From positions 21,308-85,307 of the forward strand of contig CACYCS010000018.1 in the NCBI GenBank assembly GCA_902773005.1: DNA of 64,000 nt, read 5' to 3'. Source of the stretch: an uncultured Erysipelotrichaceae bacterium. GTDB lineage: Bacteria; Bacillota_I; Bacilli_A; RFN20; CAG-826. The position numbers were made by a program, and so were the translations under genes. The notes below the pieces were generated by a model. The model saw only the letters and a program-made list of their open reading frames with translations. It was not told the origin of the DNA and did not search any database. Shown in pieces: positions 24,877-34,144 of the stretch (position 1 is its first letter; the number at the start of each line of letters is the position of its first letter).

Positions 24877-26937
24877 TTAGATTGCACTGTTATCGATGAA
24901 GTGTAGGGTAACCGAGTTTTCGTCCTGAGCTACGACGGAGAAGGTCCAAGTGCAGGTCGATCCATCATCCCAGAGGAGGTCATTCACGAAGTAATCGCGA
25001 TGGCCGTATCTCGAGAAGGTGCTGCCGCCATAGACGGCTTTGGTGTCTTCGTCGGCCTCCATTGCCGCCTTGCCGAAGGACTCGAGCCCGAAGAGGTTCG
25101 TGGTGTTGCCCATCGTCGAGGCATAGCTTGAGGAATCAAGGCTATTGGTCGGAGTCGAGAAGATTGCATGGATCTCGGTGTAGTTGCCCGCGTTGCCGGT
25201 CTCGTAATCGATGGATTGCCTGCCGTCTCCCGACTTCACCGTATTGGAATGCGGGAAGGCGGAGGCGGAGACGTAGGTTCCGTCATCTTTGAATTCTGCC
25301 TCATCGCGGATTTCATCGACATAGCCGCGTCCGGTTTGGGTGGTCTTTTCGTTCTCATAGGTGCCCCAGGTGGCGCCGAGCCTTGAGTCGACGTGGAAGA
25401 CCTGGAGGCCAGGGATCTCGTAGGTTCCGCCATGGCCATAGGCGCTACTGCCGCTGGCGGTGGTCTGGAGCCATTCGGGATAGCCGGTGGAATCCTTGAG
25501 GTTCACGCCCGTCGGGGTGTAATACTCGATGATCAGATATTCGTCGTATGGGGTCTCGTTCCAGGGATCCTCGTGGGTATCGCGGAGAACCAAGAAGTCG
25601 CCGGTATCGGTATAGGAGTTAAGCGTGATCTCGAAGTTCGTGCTGGTTCCGTCGACCACTTTGGCGTCGACCCAGTTGTACATCATCTTCGAGTAGGCGT
25701 TATGGTCGCCGACGTTCTGATCCATCATGTCGACGCAGCCTGCCGGGCCGGCGACTTTGCCGCCTTGGCTATCGGTTGCGTAGGAATAATAGTCATTGAG
25801 GCCCATCATGTGACCGGTCTCGTGGACGATGGTGTGGGCATCGACGTCGAGGGTCGGGTGATCGGGGCTGCCGGCATAATAGGCGTTCTGGACGTAATCG
25901 TAGCGGGACCAGAAGAGCCTATGCGGGGTCGGGTTCGCCTTGTTGGGGAGCGAATTCGTGGTGGTGCAGTAATTCCACCAGGTCGAATCGCCGCTTCCCT
26001 GCGGGGTCTGCTTGTCGGTCATGTAGACCATCTCGACGCCATCGATGTAGCCATCGCCGTCATAATCGTAATTGCGAGGGTTCAGGCCATATTGGCTAGA
26101 CAGCCATTTGATCGCGTCTTCCATGATCTGGCCGGCGCTGCTTCCGCTTGCGTATTGGTCGGTCGTCATGTTGGCGGTGTAGACAGGGCTCACGCTGCCT
26201 TGAATGTCGAGCAAACCGTAAGAAGATTTGTAGTAATACGATTTGAGCGATTCCCACTGCTGGTCGCCGAGTTCTTCGTTGCTTGCGAAGAACGCGCGCT
26301 CCAGAACATCAATCGCCTCCTGCTCATCCACGAATTTGGAATTGGTGAACTGAACGGGAATGACGATGAGGGTCGGGGTTCCGACGGAAGGGAATTTGCC
26401 AGCGCCCAAGGCACCGATGTTGGGGTGTTTGCCAACCTTGGCGAATTCCATATCCTCCCTCTTGACGGTGTGGTAGCCTTTGCCTTCTTCCGCTTTCTCA
26501 ACGGCGACTTTCTCTACCACGAACGGCTTTCTGTCCTCGCGGCTCTTGGATGGAGCCTTTGCTTGGGCGTAATACCATCCGGCGGGGAGGGCTTCTCCGG
26601 CGGAGTAGACCTTTTCGGGATTGACGCGATCGACGATCTCGAATTCAATCCTCAGCTTCTCGAGGGAATAATCCTCGCGCTCCTCGCCGTCGACGTAATA
26701 GACGGTAGGCTTGCATGCGTCGTAGAAATTCGTTCCTTCTGGGATACGATCCTTGGCAAGGGTCAGATCGACGTACTTGCCATTCCTTTCGTTCCTGCTG
26801 TAGCTCCACTCGCCGACTGGCGCGCTCGAGGTGGACCCAGGCTGTTCGGAGACGCTGCCGGAAGTCGGCGTTGTCCCACCGCAGGAAGCAAGCATTAGGC
26901 TTACGCTCAAAGCGAGAATGGTTTTCTTGAATTGCAT
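24877..26937 (-). CDS. Secreted M6-type zinc metalloprotease lipoprotein
   Basis: 686 residues. Signal peptide with lipobox SLMLASC (Cys18), then a Ser/Thr-rich linker and a propeptide-like region to about residue 160. The catalytic motif HETGHMMGLNDYY fits HExxHxxGxxD of the M6 (immune inhibitor A-like) family, preceded by the usual DYDGDGYIDGVEMVYM calcium-type loop. The C-terminus is beta-rich and may be an accessory domain. The start at 26937 is chosen because AGGAGG lies nine bases before it, while the in-frame ATG at 26946 directly abuts it. Such enzymes degrade host or dietary protein outside the cell; the product peptides would feed the oligopeptide importer encoded next. Confidence 0.9.
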   Translation of the reverse strand: MQFKKTILALSVSLMLASCGGTTPTSGSVSEQPGSTSSAPVGEWSYSRNERNGKYVDLTLAKDRIPEGTNFYDACKPTVYYVDGEEREDYSLEKLRIEFEIVDRVNPEKVYSAGEALPAGWYYAQAKAPSKSREDRKPFVVEKVAVEKAEEGKGYHTVKREDMEFAKVGKHPNIGALGAGKFPSVGTPTLIVIPVQFTNSKFVDEQEAIDVLERAFFASNEELGDQQWESLKSYYYKSSYGLLDIQGSVSPVYTANMTTDQYASGSSAGQIMEDAIKWLSSQYGLNPRNYDYDGDGYIDGVEMVYMTDKQTPQGSGDSTWWNYCTTTNSLPNKANPTPHRLFWSRYDYVQNAYYAGSPDHPTLDVDAHTIVHETGHMMGLNDYYSYATDSQGGKVAGPAGCVDMMDQNVGDHNAYSKMMYNWVDAKVVDGTSTNFEITLNSYTDTGDFLVLRDTHEDPWNETPYDEYLIIEYYTPTGVNLKDSTGYPEWLQTTASGSSAYGHGGTYEIPGLQVFHVDSRLGATWGTYENEKTTQTGRGYVDEIRDEAEFKDDGTYVSASAFPHSNTVKSGDGRQSIDYETGNAGNYTEIHAIFSTPTNSLDSSSYASTMGNTTNLFGLESFGKAAMEADEDTKAVYGGSTFSRYGHRDYFVNDLLWDDGSTCTWTFSVVAQDENSVTLHFIDNSAI

Positions 26938-27089
26938 TTGAATCATCCTCCTTTGTGATATGCCGCTATAAACTACACGCAAAATAAATTTCGTCAATAG
27001 ATGAATTGCGTGTTGCGGGCGCTCAAACGCATATACGCGCAATGAAAGCGCTTTCAACGAATCTATTTGCGATTCGCAGTCAACTAAAA

Positions 27090-27095
27090 TACACT
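27090..27095 (+). promoter_or_regulatory. -10 box of the DUF3899-like gene, leaderless type
   Basis: TACACT (4 of 6) ends eight bases before the ATG at 27104; no Shine-Dalgarno sequence is present. Confidence 0.35.
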
Positions 27096-27103
27096 TATTG
27101 CCC

Positions 27104-27514
27104 ATGAGGAACCTTTCGCCATTTGCAAAGAAAATCATCATTTCACTGATAGCTTTTGCGATCGGAGTTTCCGTGTGGTGCCTCATTTTCTTCCTCCGTC
27201 AGCAATTTAGCATCGACGCGGCAAGCGACGCCTTCTTCTTCGCGGGCATGGTGACCCTAGCTGGCATTGCCTACATCTTCATCCGCAGATGGGGTGCCTT
27301 CGATATCCTCGAGTATTCCTTCTATCGCCTTGGCGAGTCGTTTAGGCCAGGCATGCCAAAGCGCTATGAGACCGCCTATGACTTCACGGTCGCAAGGAAG
27401 GAAAAGCGGCAGAAGAAAAAACCGTTTTTCTGGCCCTTCCTGATCGTCGGCGGAACGTTTCTGATCGCGGCTTTGATTTTGATGATTATCTTTGAGGTAA
27501 ACGTCCCAAGATAA
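27104..27514 (+). CDS. Small membrane protein, DUF3899-like
   Basis: 136 residues with three hydrophobic segments (about 10-32, 42-62 and 112-132). The GAFDILEYSF stretch after the second segment followed by a basic cytoplasmic loop (KEKRQKKK) resembles the DUF3899 family of Bacilli, whose function is unknown. The TTG at 27098 is in frame but the ATG at 27104 is the better start. Monocistronic, divergent from the protease operon, and separated from oppA by about 190 bases. Confidence 0.75.
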   Translation: MRNLSPFAKKIIISLIAFAIGVSVWCLIFFLRQQFSIDAASDAFFFAGMVTLAGIAYIFIRRWGAFDILEYSFYRLGESFRPGMPKRYETAYDFTVARKEKRQKKKPFFWPFLIVGGTFLIAALILMIIFEVNVPR

Positions 27515-27703
27515 TCGGTTCAGTTTCCGAATTCAGTTTCCATTTTTACCGGCTTGTTTTTTTGCGCTTCTTTCAAACGTGCAAGCGGCCTTTTGAGCAG
27601 CGGAAGATTTTTTATTGGAACGACAAAAACAGGTTGCATTTTTTTATACAGGTATTTATATATTATCCGCCGCGCTCGTATGAGGCGGAGAAAGGCTGAA
27701 AAA

Positions 27704-30283
27704 ATGAAAAGACAAATGAACTTCGTATTTGCCTTGGCTGGCGTCATGGTGCTCGCATCGTGCGGACAGCCATCAGGCAATTCCGGAAATTCTGCGGCTT
27801 CTAACTCCACCACGCCCGAAGGGGATTGCCCCGTCGGAATCACTTGGACCGATCCTCAGGACAAACCTGGGCTGCAGAACAAACTAGCAGATGGCATCTT
27901 CGATTACAGCGATGCCGATTATGAAGACAAGCTCGACATGCTTGGCGCACTTGAGAGCTACGCCCTGAGGAACCACCTCGCGGGCATCCCCCTCTACGAC
28001 GACTCCTCCTATCAGAGATTCTCGCAGCGCATCACCCTCCCGACCACCAATTACATCACTAACTATGGCTTTGGCGTCGGCGAGGCCACGATCGATCCGA
28101 ACGGCTTGGTCAACGATGCCACCATCGACGAATCCAAAGACGAATGGAAGAGCTACTTCCACGGTTACACATCGGTCGACTCCGGCACCTTCAACTACTG
28201 GAACTCCACCGGCGCCGATGTCGCCGACAGGTACTCGATGGTTGCCGCGACCTATTATGAGGTTGAGATGAACGCCACCAAGACCGACTATCAGTGGACC
28301 GCTGGTCTTGCCAAATCCGCTGAGCCCATCATGCTCAAGAGGGTTGGCGAAGGCGAAAGCGCCAAACTCGAAGTCGAGACCGACAGCTCCGTCAAGAGCT
28401 CGCTCTACTGGCGCGTTCCTCTTAAGACCGGCAAAGACGGAATCGTCTATAATGTGCCCGATTCCTCTAAATGGGTTAGCAAATATCGCGGCAGACAGGT
28501 TGCCCTTGAGGATTACATCACCCCATACAAGACCATGTTCGACAACCGCTTCCAGCGCGCCACCGGATTCGGCGAAGACGCAAGCGGCTTCAAAGGCGTC
28601 CTAGACTACATCTATGGCGGACGCAATTGGTCGAGCGTTGGCATTCAGCTAAACGAAGCAGAGGGTGCCATCGACTTCACCTTCATCACCCCGAAGACCA
28701 TGAAAGCCGCTAGGACCAGCCTTGGCGGATCCCTTGCTTCTCCCGTCCCGGCCGAATTCCTCACCGACATCGGCGGAGCCGGCAACTACGGAAAGCACGG
28801 AGAAGCCGTCAACCAGGATTACACCACCGGACTTGACAACATCATCTCCTGCGGCGCCTACATCCCCGAATACTGGGAGAACGATAAGCGCCTCGTCTAT
28901 AAGAAGAACGATCTCTATTTCGATAAGGATCGCTACCACTTCCAAGGCGTGACCGAAGACGTCTTCGCTGGCGCTAGCGCCGACGTGAACGCCTACCAGG
29001 CCTTCCTCAACAACCAGCTCGACGAAGTCACCATCCCCGTCAAATACGTCAAGGACGACCACAACAAACCCAAGGTCTATCACACCAAGGGCAGCACCAT
29101 CCTCAAGCTCAACATCAACTCTACGACTGAGGAAGAATGGGAATACTACTTCGGCACCGACGGAACCGTCTTCCCACACACCAAGAACGAGTACTACCCC
29201 GTCAAGCCGATCATGTCCAACGAGTACTTCCTCGACGGCGTCTACTACTCCATCGACCGCGCTCAGCTCGCCCAGATCTCTGGCAAGAACCACGCGCTCG
29301 GCTACCTCTCCGATGCTTACACTCAGGATCCTGACGGCGAAGAGATGTGGCGCAATACCGCTCAAGGCAAAGCCGTCCTTCAGGGCATCATCGATCAGTC
29401 CGACGAATACGGCCACAACGACTCCATCGCCCAAGACGCCTTCAAGTGGGCGCTCCGCAAGGGCTATGACGAAGGCTACATCGAATGCGATGAAGAATAC
29501 GAAGTGACCTGCCTCTGGAGGTATCAGGACACCATCAACAACCTCGGCGACTACATTAAGGGCTACGTCGAAGACAACTTCAACGCCGCCGCTAGGTCGC
29601 TTGGCTTCACCGGTACCACCCTCAAGTGGACCAACAAAGTTGCTGGCACTCAGTACACCGACTGCTACACCAAGATGGACCACGGCGAATTTGACTTCGC
29701 GGAAGGCGCCATCACCGGCAACGTCTTGAACCCCCTCAACTTCATGAACACCATCTGCACCAACGAATTGGCGCAGGGCTTCTGCCTCAACTGGGGTCAC
29801 CCGACCGAGAAGGTCTACATGGACGATCCTATTGTCTATAACGACATGGCTTGGTCCTATGACGCCCTCTTCAAAGCCGCGACCTCCACTGCGGTCGTCC
29901 AGGACGGCGTGAATGAGGAAATCGCCCGCAACGCTCGCCTTGAACCGGCCGAAAACGGCGGAATCAGCCTCGTCATCGATTACCCCGACATCACCGACGA
30001 CGATGGGCACGATCTCATCTCCTTCTCCGCGACCGATGGTGGTATCTTCGGATCTGCCGACGGCAACTTCCAGAGCGGCTACTATGCTCAGAACCCGATC
30101 ATGGAGCAGGCCAACGGTTCGTTCTACTACACCGTCCGCAAAGCCGACGTCGAAAGGGCCAGCAACGCTGTGGGAGGAGCTAACTACTACCTCGTTCAAG
30201 CCGAACTTGCCTATACCTTCAACGGCAAGACCTTCTACAAGACCATCTACGCCTCTGCTTCTGCAGCGGATCTTGGCCTCTAA
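27704..30283 (+). CDS. oppA: Oligopeptide-binding lipoprotein OppA (SBP family 5)
   Basis: 859 residues, larger than the usual 540-600 of OppA. A short signal peptide ends in the lipobox VMVLASC (Cys17), followed by a Ser/Asn-rich linker. Family 5 features are the long ligand-binding region with FLDGVYYSIDRAQLAQISG (the conserved area around the hinge, about residue 515) and a two-lobed layout, with many Tyr and Asp. It would catch peptides outside the cell and pass them to OppBC. The ATG at 27704 has AAAGG about nine bases upstream; frames opening earlier are not supported. Strong preference for C-ending codons suggests high expression. A terminator separates it from oppB, so the binding protein can be made in excess. 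Confidence 0.85.
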   Translation: MKRQMNFVFALAGVMVLASCGQPSGNSGNSAASNSTTPEGDCPVGITWTDPQDKPGLQNKLADGIFDYSDADYEDKLDMLGALESYALRNHLAGIPLYDDSSYQRFSQRITLPTTNYITNYGFGVGEATIDPNGLVNDATIDESKDEWKSYFHGYTSVDSGTFNYWNSTGADVADRYSMVAATYYEVEMNATKTDYQWTAGLAKSAEPIMLKRVGEGESAKLEVETDSSVKSSLYWRVPLKTGKDGIVYNVPDSSKWVSKYRGRQVALEDYITPYKTMFDNRFQRATGFGEDASGFKGVLDYIYGGRNWSSVGIQLNEAEGAIDFTFITPKTMKAARTSLGGSLASPVPAEFLTDIGGAGNYGKHGEAVNQDYTTGLDNIISCGAYIPEYWENDKRLVYKKNDLYFDKDRYHFQGVTEDVFAGASADVNAYQAFLNNQLDEVTIPVKYVKDDHNKPKVYHTKGSTILKLNINSTTEEEWEYYFGTDGTVFPHTKNEYYPVKPIMSNEYFLDGVYYSIDRAQLAQISGKNHALGYLSDAYTQDPDGEEMWRNTAQGKAVLQGIIDQSDEYGHNDSIAQDAFKWALRKGYDEGYIECDEEYEVTCLWRYQDTINNLGDYIKGYVEDNFNAAARSLGFTGTTLKWTNKVAGTQYTDCYTKMDHGEFDFAEGAITGNVLNPLNFMNTICTNELAQGFCLNWGHPTEKVYMDDPIVYNDMAWSYDALFKAATSTAVVQDGVNEEIARNARLEPAENGGISLVIDYPDITDDDGHDLISFSATDGGIFGSADGNFQSGYYAQNPIMEQANGSFYYTVRKADVERASNAVGGANYYLVQAELAYTFNGKTFYKTIYASASAADLGL

Positions 30284-30307
30284 TAGAAAGTCAAAAACAA
30301 ATACATG

Positions 30308-30337
30308 GGTCCCTCGGATTTCGAGGGACCTTTTGTT
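30308..30337 (+). terminator. Intrinsic terminator after oppA
   Basis: GGTCCCTCG-GATTT-CGAGGGACC, nine pairs, followed by TTTTGTTT. Confidence 0.9.
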
Positions 30338-30458
30338 TGGCGAAAGAAGAATAGACTTGTTTTTTTCCATCTCTATTAGCGGTTTGTCCATGCTATAAAC
30401 CTTATGCAGCACAAGCGCCTGACCTTGCTTTCGTCTACTCTTCGATAACAATTCCCAA

Positions 30459-30695
30459 ATGGCCGGTGACGTTGGAGTAGGAGACACTGGAGGAAATGCG
30501 GGCACAACCGAGAACAACTGGTTCACGAATCGCTATGGCTCAGAAGGCGGGCCAGGCCGCGATGGCGGCAATTGCATAATTGGCGAAGAGAATAGGCTGG
30601 GCACCATTATATACAGCGGCACCCTATCTTCTGGCGCGGGAGGCGATGGCGGGGGGAGCTGTTTCAGCGACCATCGTAGCACTGAGATTCTCTAA
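30459..30695 (+). pseudogene. Glycine-rich frame, possible remnant of a surface-protein gene
   Basis: A 78-codon frame with Gly-rich, repetitive composition (GGPGRDGGNC and SSGAGGDGGGSCF) sits in the 690-base gap between oppA and oppB. No Shine-Dalgarno sequence was found, and the frame ends abruptly without a signal peptide or anchor. It resembles pieces of glycine-rich surface proteins, but composition alone is weak evidence. The rest of this gap holds one copy of each of two dispersed motifs and the oppB control region. Confidence 0.2.
30593..30605 (-). repeat. Copy of the dispersed intergenic motif (TGGYRCVCAGCCTAT)
   Basis: Minus-strand GGTGCCCAGCCTA, in the gap between oppA and oppB. 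Confidence 0.45.
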
Positions 30696-30905
30696 TTTCG
30701 CCACACAAAAACGTTGTATTCGGCTGCCGTTGTTAGCTGCAAACTTAGGACATTCTCACAGGCGACAATTGTTGTATTTTCCATCGAAAACGGATACACG
30801 TCCCCCTTATTTTCGTTTTTGCTTGAATATACTTTTCCTTTGCGTTGACTTTATTAACTTCAAAAACGGACGGAACTCTCATGTCATTTTTTGGATTTTC
30901 GGAAT

Positions 30906-30942
30906 ATTGGTTATATTAACCAATAGGCAAAAAGGGTATAAT
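30906..30942 (+). promoter_or_regulatory. oppB promoter with palindromic operator
   Basis: Perfect eight-base inverted repeat ATTGGTTA-TAT-TAACCAAT (30906-30924), followed by a perfect -10 TATAAT at 30937-30942. The palindrome covers the place of the -35, which itself is poor, so a regulator bound here could repress or activate oppBCDF. AGGAG precedes the oppB start. Confidence 0.6.
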
Positions 30943-30969
30943 CACCCACGTGAACTTTAGGAGAAGCGT

Positions 30970-32037
30970 ATGAAAGACACGATCAAATACGTGATTCAAA
31001 GGGTGTTGCTGATCTTTTTGACGGCATTCATCATCCTTTCGATCACATATATCCTCCTACAGGTCCTGCCCTTGGACGTCATTGGCAGTAAGCGCGAAGA
31101 GCTTGCGATGTTCTGGAACAAGCAAGTCGAACTCGGTTACTTCTACATGATGCGCTCAAGCGACCCAAGGCTTACGGAGGAGATGATGGCCGCGGCGAAA
31201 GCGAAGATTGTTTTCGGGTCCGAGACCTATTACTACTTCCCGTATCCGGTCATGCACCGCTACTTCACTTGGCTAGGCAACATCGTCACCAAGTGGGATT
31301 GGGGCGTATCGGCGAACCTGTACCCAAACACCCCGGCCATCAACATCATGGCCAAGGCATTGCCCTACTCGATGAGGCTCAACATCATTGCCATGATCAT
31401 CTCGGTGCCTCTTGGCATCGCTCTTGGCGTTTTGGCGGCGCTAAAGAAGAACACCTGGGTCGACAATACCATCTCGACCGTGGTCATGATCTTCATCTCG
31501 GTGCCGTCCTTCGTCATCATCTCGTTCATGCTCATTTGGTTCGCTTACTCGAACAAGTGGCTGCCCAATAGATGGCCAAGCGATGCGAATGCCGCAGCAG
31601 ACCCGATTCTCGCGATCAAAGCATACGTGATCCCGGTCGCGGCCCTATGCTTCGGGTCAATCGCCGGCTTCGCGCGTTATACCCGCGCCGAGCTGACCGA
31701 GGTCATGTCGAGCGAATTCCTATTGCTCGCCCGCACCAAAGGATTGACCAAAGGCCAGTCCGTCGTGCGCCACGCTTTAAGGAATTCCATGGTCCCGATC
31801 GTCCCGATGATCATCGGCGAATTCATCGGCGTCCTCTCCGGCTCCATGGTTTTGGAACAGATTTACGGCATTCCTGGCATCGGCCATATCTTCGTCGATG
31901 CCTTGACCGCGAAAGACTATGCGATCGTCATGGTCGACATGGCGGTTTACACCACGATCGGACTATTTGCCACGCTTCTAGTCGACTTAAGCTACGGCAT
32001 CGTCGATCCGCGCATCAGAATGGGGGCTAGGAAATAA
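30970..32037 (+). CDS. oppB: Oligopeptide ABC transporter permease OppB
   Basis: 355 residues with six membrane segments. The permease signature EAA loop is present (TRAELTEVMSSEFLLLARTKGLTKGQ near residue 240), as is the C-terminal LVDLSYGIVDPRIR typical of OppB/DppB. Between the first and second membrane segments there is an outside loop of about 90 residues (REELAMFWNKQVELGYFYM and on), longer than in classical OppB. The start has AGGAG eight bases upstream. It begins the oppBCDF transcription unit and overlaps oppC by one base. Confidence 0.93.
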   Translation: MKDTIKYVIQRVLLIFLTAFIILSITYILLQVLPLDVIGSKREELAMFWNKQVELGYFYMMRSSDPRLTEEMMAAAKAKIVFGSETYYYFPYPVMHRYFTWLGNIVTKWDWGVSANLYPNTPAINIMAKALPYSMRLNIIAMIISVPLGIALGVLAALKKNTWVDNTISTVVMIFISVPSFVIISFMLIWFAYSNKWLPNRWPSDANAAADPILAIKAYVIPVAALCFGSIAGFARYTRAELTEVMSSEFLLLARTKGLTKGQSVVRHALRNSMVPIVPMIIGEFIGVLSGSMVLEQIYGIPGIGHIFVDALTAKDYAIVMVDMAVYTTIGLFATLLVDLSYGIVDPRIRMGARK

Positions 32038-34142
32038 TGAAACAGAAAAAGCCCCAGAACGCCATGGATAACATGAACGCAGTCGAAAACGAGCAGATCC
32101 TCGATTCGGATTTCGCCTATGTTGAGCGCAAAGGCGACATCCACGACGCTAAGCTCCAGACCAAGCCGACCACCTTCTTCAAGGACGCGATGAAGCGCTT
32201 CCTCAAGAACAAATCCTCGGTTGTGGCGTCAGTGATCCTTTTCACCCTGATCGCCATGGCCGTCATCGTGCCGCTTGCCAATCAAAACAACATCGATCGT
32301 CCGGCAGAACTCGTCATGCACTACCTCCCACCGAAGTGGTTTGACGTCAATGACGCCCACTTCATGGACGGCACCCGCTACGTGACCGAGGAAGCCCTTG
32401 ACCCCGCAACGGGGACCATCGGTTCCGAGTCGATCTACCGTGCAAACGCGATCGTCGGGGAGATCAAGAAGACCTCCACCTTCACCGACGACACCAACGA
32501 TTCCGTTTTGACTTACGGCAAAGGCGGCGACATCTCGATCCAGGCGGTTGAGCTCAATGCCACCGCCGGCATCATGTCGATGCCCTATCTTGTCGATTTC
32601 TCGAACAAGCTTTCTTACACCGTCACCTTCGACGTGGAAGAGATGCAAGCGAAAAACACGACAGCCCCCAGCTATTTCATCGGATATGTGTTCGACTACA
32701 ACGACCACGAGCACATCGTTCCGCTCGCCCATTCCCCAGAAGGCGAATATGTCGAGAAGCTCGAAGTCGAAGACGCTACAAGCGCATTCCGTAGCAGCGA
32801 ATTCTACAAAGGCCTCGAAGCGGACGAACAAGACGCACTCGAAGCGAGCTTCCAGCCCCGTTTCATGATCGGAATGGACGCTTGGGACGAATTCGGCAGC
32901 GAGACGCTTACCCTGAACCTCCTCTACGTCACGAATGTCTCCTCTGCCCTAGAAAACGAAGACCCTGATTACGCGGATAAAGTGAAAGTCATGGCTTTCT
33001 CCGACGCGACCAAGGCCTACGCCACCACCGATCCCGAGAGTGTTGATGCGAATAAAAACCCCATCGGCTACCGCGCCTATGGCAATTATTCCGGACTCGG
33101 GCTCCACAATTCCGAGGTTATCTTCGGCAGCTTCATCTACGACTGCTACGAAGGCGCATTCGGCATTGCGGAACGGCAATTCAGCAGCGGCGACATCGAG
33201 GGATACGTCAAGAAGGGCTACATCACCGTCGACCAGAACGCGATTGACGCGCTTCCAACGGCGCTCACTGCGCAGCCTATTCCCGAAGGCTTTAGCGGCG
33301 TCCAGCTGACCGAACTCGGCGAAAAGTTCTGCCCGCTGCGCAAAATCACTTCCTACACTAAGCCAAAAGGCAGGTATAGCGGCGTCACTCTCATCGGCGA
33401 TTGCTCTTACTACCGCTACTACTACGACGTCGGAATGATTTCCACCTGCGACATGCCGCGCTACTTCTTCGGAACGAACGCCCAAGGCAAAGACTTCTTC
33501 AAGCTCATCTTCGCTGGACTATTGTCCTCCCTTGGCATCGGCCTCATGTCGGCGGCGATCAACATCTTCGTCGGACTTATCTGGGGTGCGATCTCCGGCT
33601 ACTTCGGCGGGGTCACTGACCTCATCATGGAGCGCGTCACCGAGATTCTGGGCGGCATGCCATGGATCGTTCTCATGACCCTCATCATCCTCTTGCTCGG
33701 TTCGAACTCCTGGACGTTCCTCCTCGCCCTCTGCCTTACCGGGTGGATGGGAACGGCATCGCTTACCCGAAGTCAGTTCTATAGATACAAGGGACGTGAA
33801 TACGTTTTGGCATCAAGGACGCTTGGCGCAAGCGACTTCCGCTTGATCTTCCGCCACATCCTGCCTAACGCGATGGGAACCATCATCACCTCCTCGGTCC
33901 TCATGATCCCAAGCGTCATCTTCACCGAGGCGAACATCGCTTACCTCCTCCCGAACCTCTATCAGTCTTCGACCCAGTCGTTCGGCTTGGCCCTCCAAGC
34001 CGCGCAGAGTGACATTGCCCAATACCCCTACCTCATTATTACGAGCTCGATCATCATGATGCTCATCATGATCTCGTTCAACCTGTTCGGAAACGGGTTG
34101 CGCGACGCGTTCAACCCCTCGCTGAAAGGAGCGGATGAATAA
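32037..34142 (+). CDS. oppC: OppC permease with a very large extracytoplasmic insert
   Basis: 701 residues, more than twice the usual 300. Residues 40-75 hold the N-terminal OppC region and first membrane segment (VVASVILFTLIAMAVIVPLA). Residues from about 75 to 480 form an acidic insert, presumably outside the membrane, with no recognised motif. The remaining five membrane segments and the EAA loop (YVLASRTLGASDFRLIFRHILPNAMG) follow normally, ending with NGLRDAFNPSLKG. The insert would sit next to the OppA docking face and could shape substrate delivery. Part of a one-base overlapping operon with oppB. Confidence 0.92.
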   Translation: MKQKKPQNAMDNMNAVENEQILDSDFAYVERKGDIHDAKLQTKPTTFFKDAMKRFLKNKSSVVASVILFTLIAMAVIVPLANQNNIDRPAELVMHYLPPKWFDVNDAHFMDGTRYVTEEALDPATGTIGSESIYRANAIVGEIKKTSTFTDDTNDSVLTYGKGGDISIQAVELNATAGIMSMPYLVDFSNKLSYTVTFDVEEMQAKNTTAPSYFIGYVFDYNDHEHIVPLAHSPEGEYVEKLEVEDATSAFRSSEFYKGLEADEQDALEASFQPRFMIGMDAWDEFGSETLTLNLLYVTNVSSALENEDPDYADKVKVMAFSDATKAYATTDPESVDANKNPIGYRAYGNYSGLGLHNSEVIFGSFIYDCYEGAFGIAERQFSSGDIEGYVKKGYITVDQNAIDALPTALTAQPIPEGFSGVQLTELGEKFCPLRKITSYTKPKGRYSGVTLIGDCSYYRYYYDVGMISTCDMPRYFFGTNAQGKDFFKLIFAGLLSSLGIGLMSAAINIFVGLIWGAISGYFGGVTDLIMERVTEILGGMPWIVLMTLIILLLGSNSWTFLLALCLTGWMGTASLTRSQFYRYKGREYVLASRTLGASDFRLIFRHILPNAMGTIITSSVLMIPSVIFTEANIAYLLPNLYQSSTQSFGLALQAAQSDIAQYPYLIITSSIIMMLIMISFNLFGNGLRDAFNPSLKGADE

Positions 34143-34144
34143 CC

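Noticed and set aside
25393..26898. 501-codon frame antisense to the M6 protease gene
   Set aside because: The sense strand carries a complete lipobox, HExxH motif and ribosome site; the antisense frame has no recognisable domain.
28649..30526. 625-codon frame antisense to oppA
   Set aside because: It is a mirror of the C-ending codon bias of oppA, has no start signal, and its sequence is Val/Asp/Gly-rich noise.
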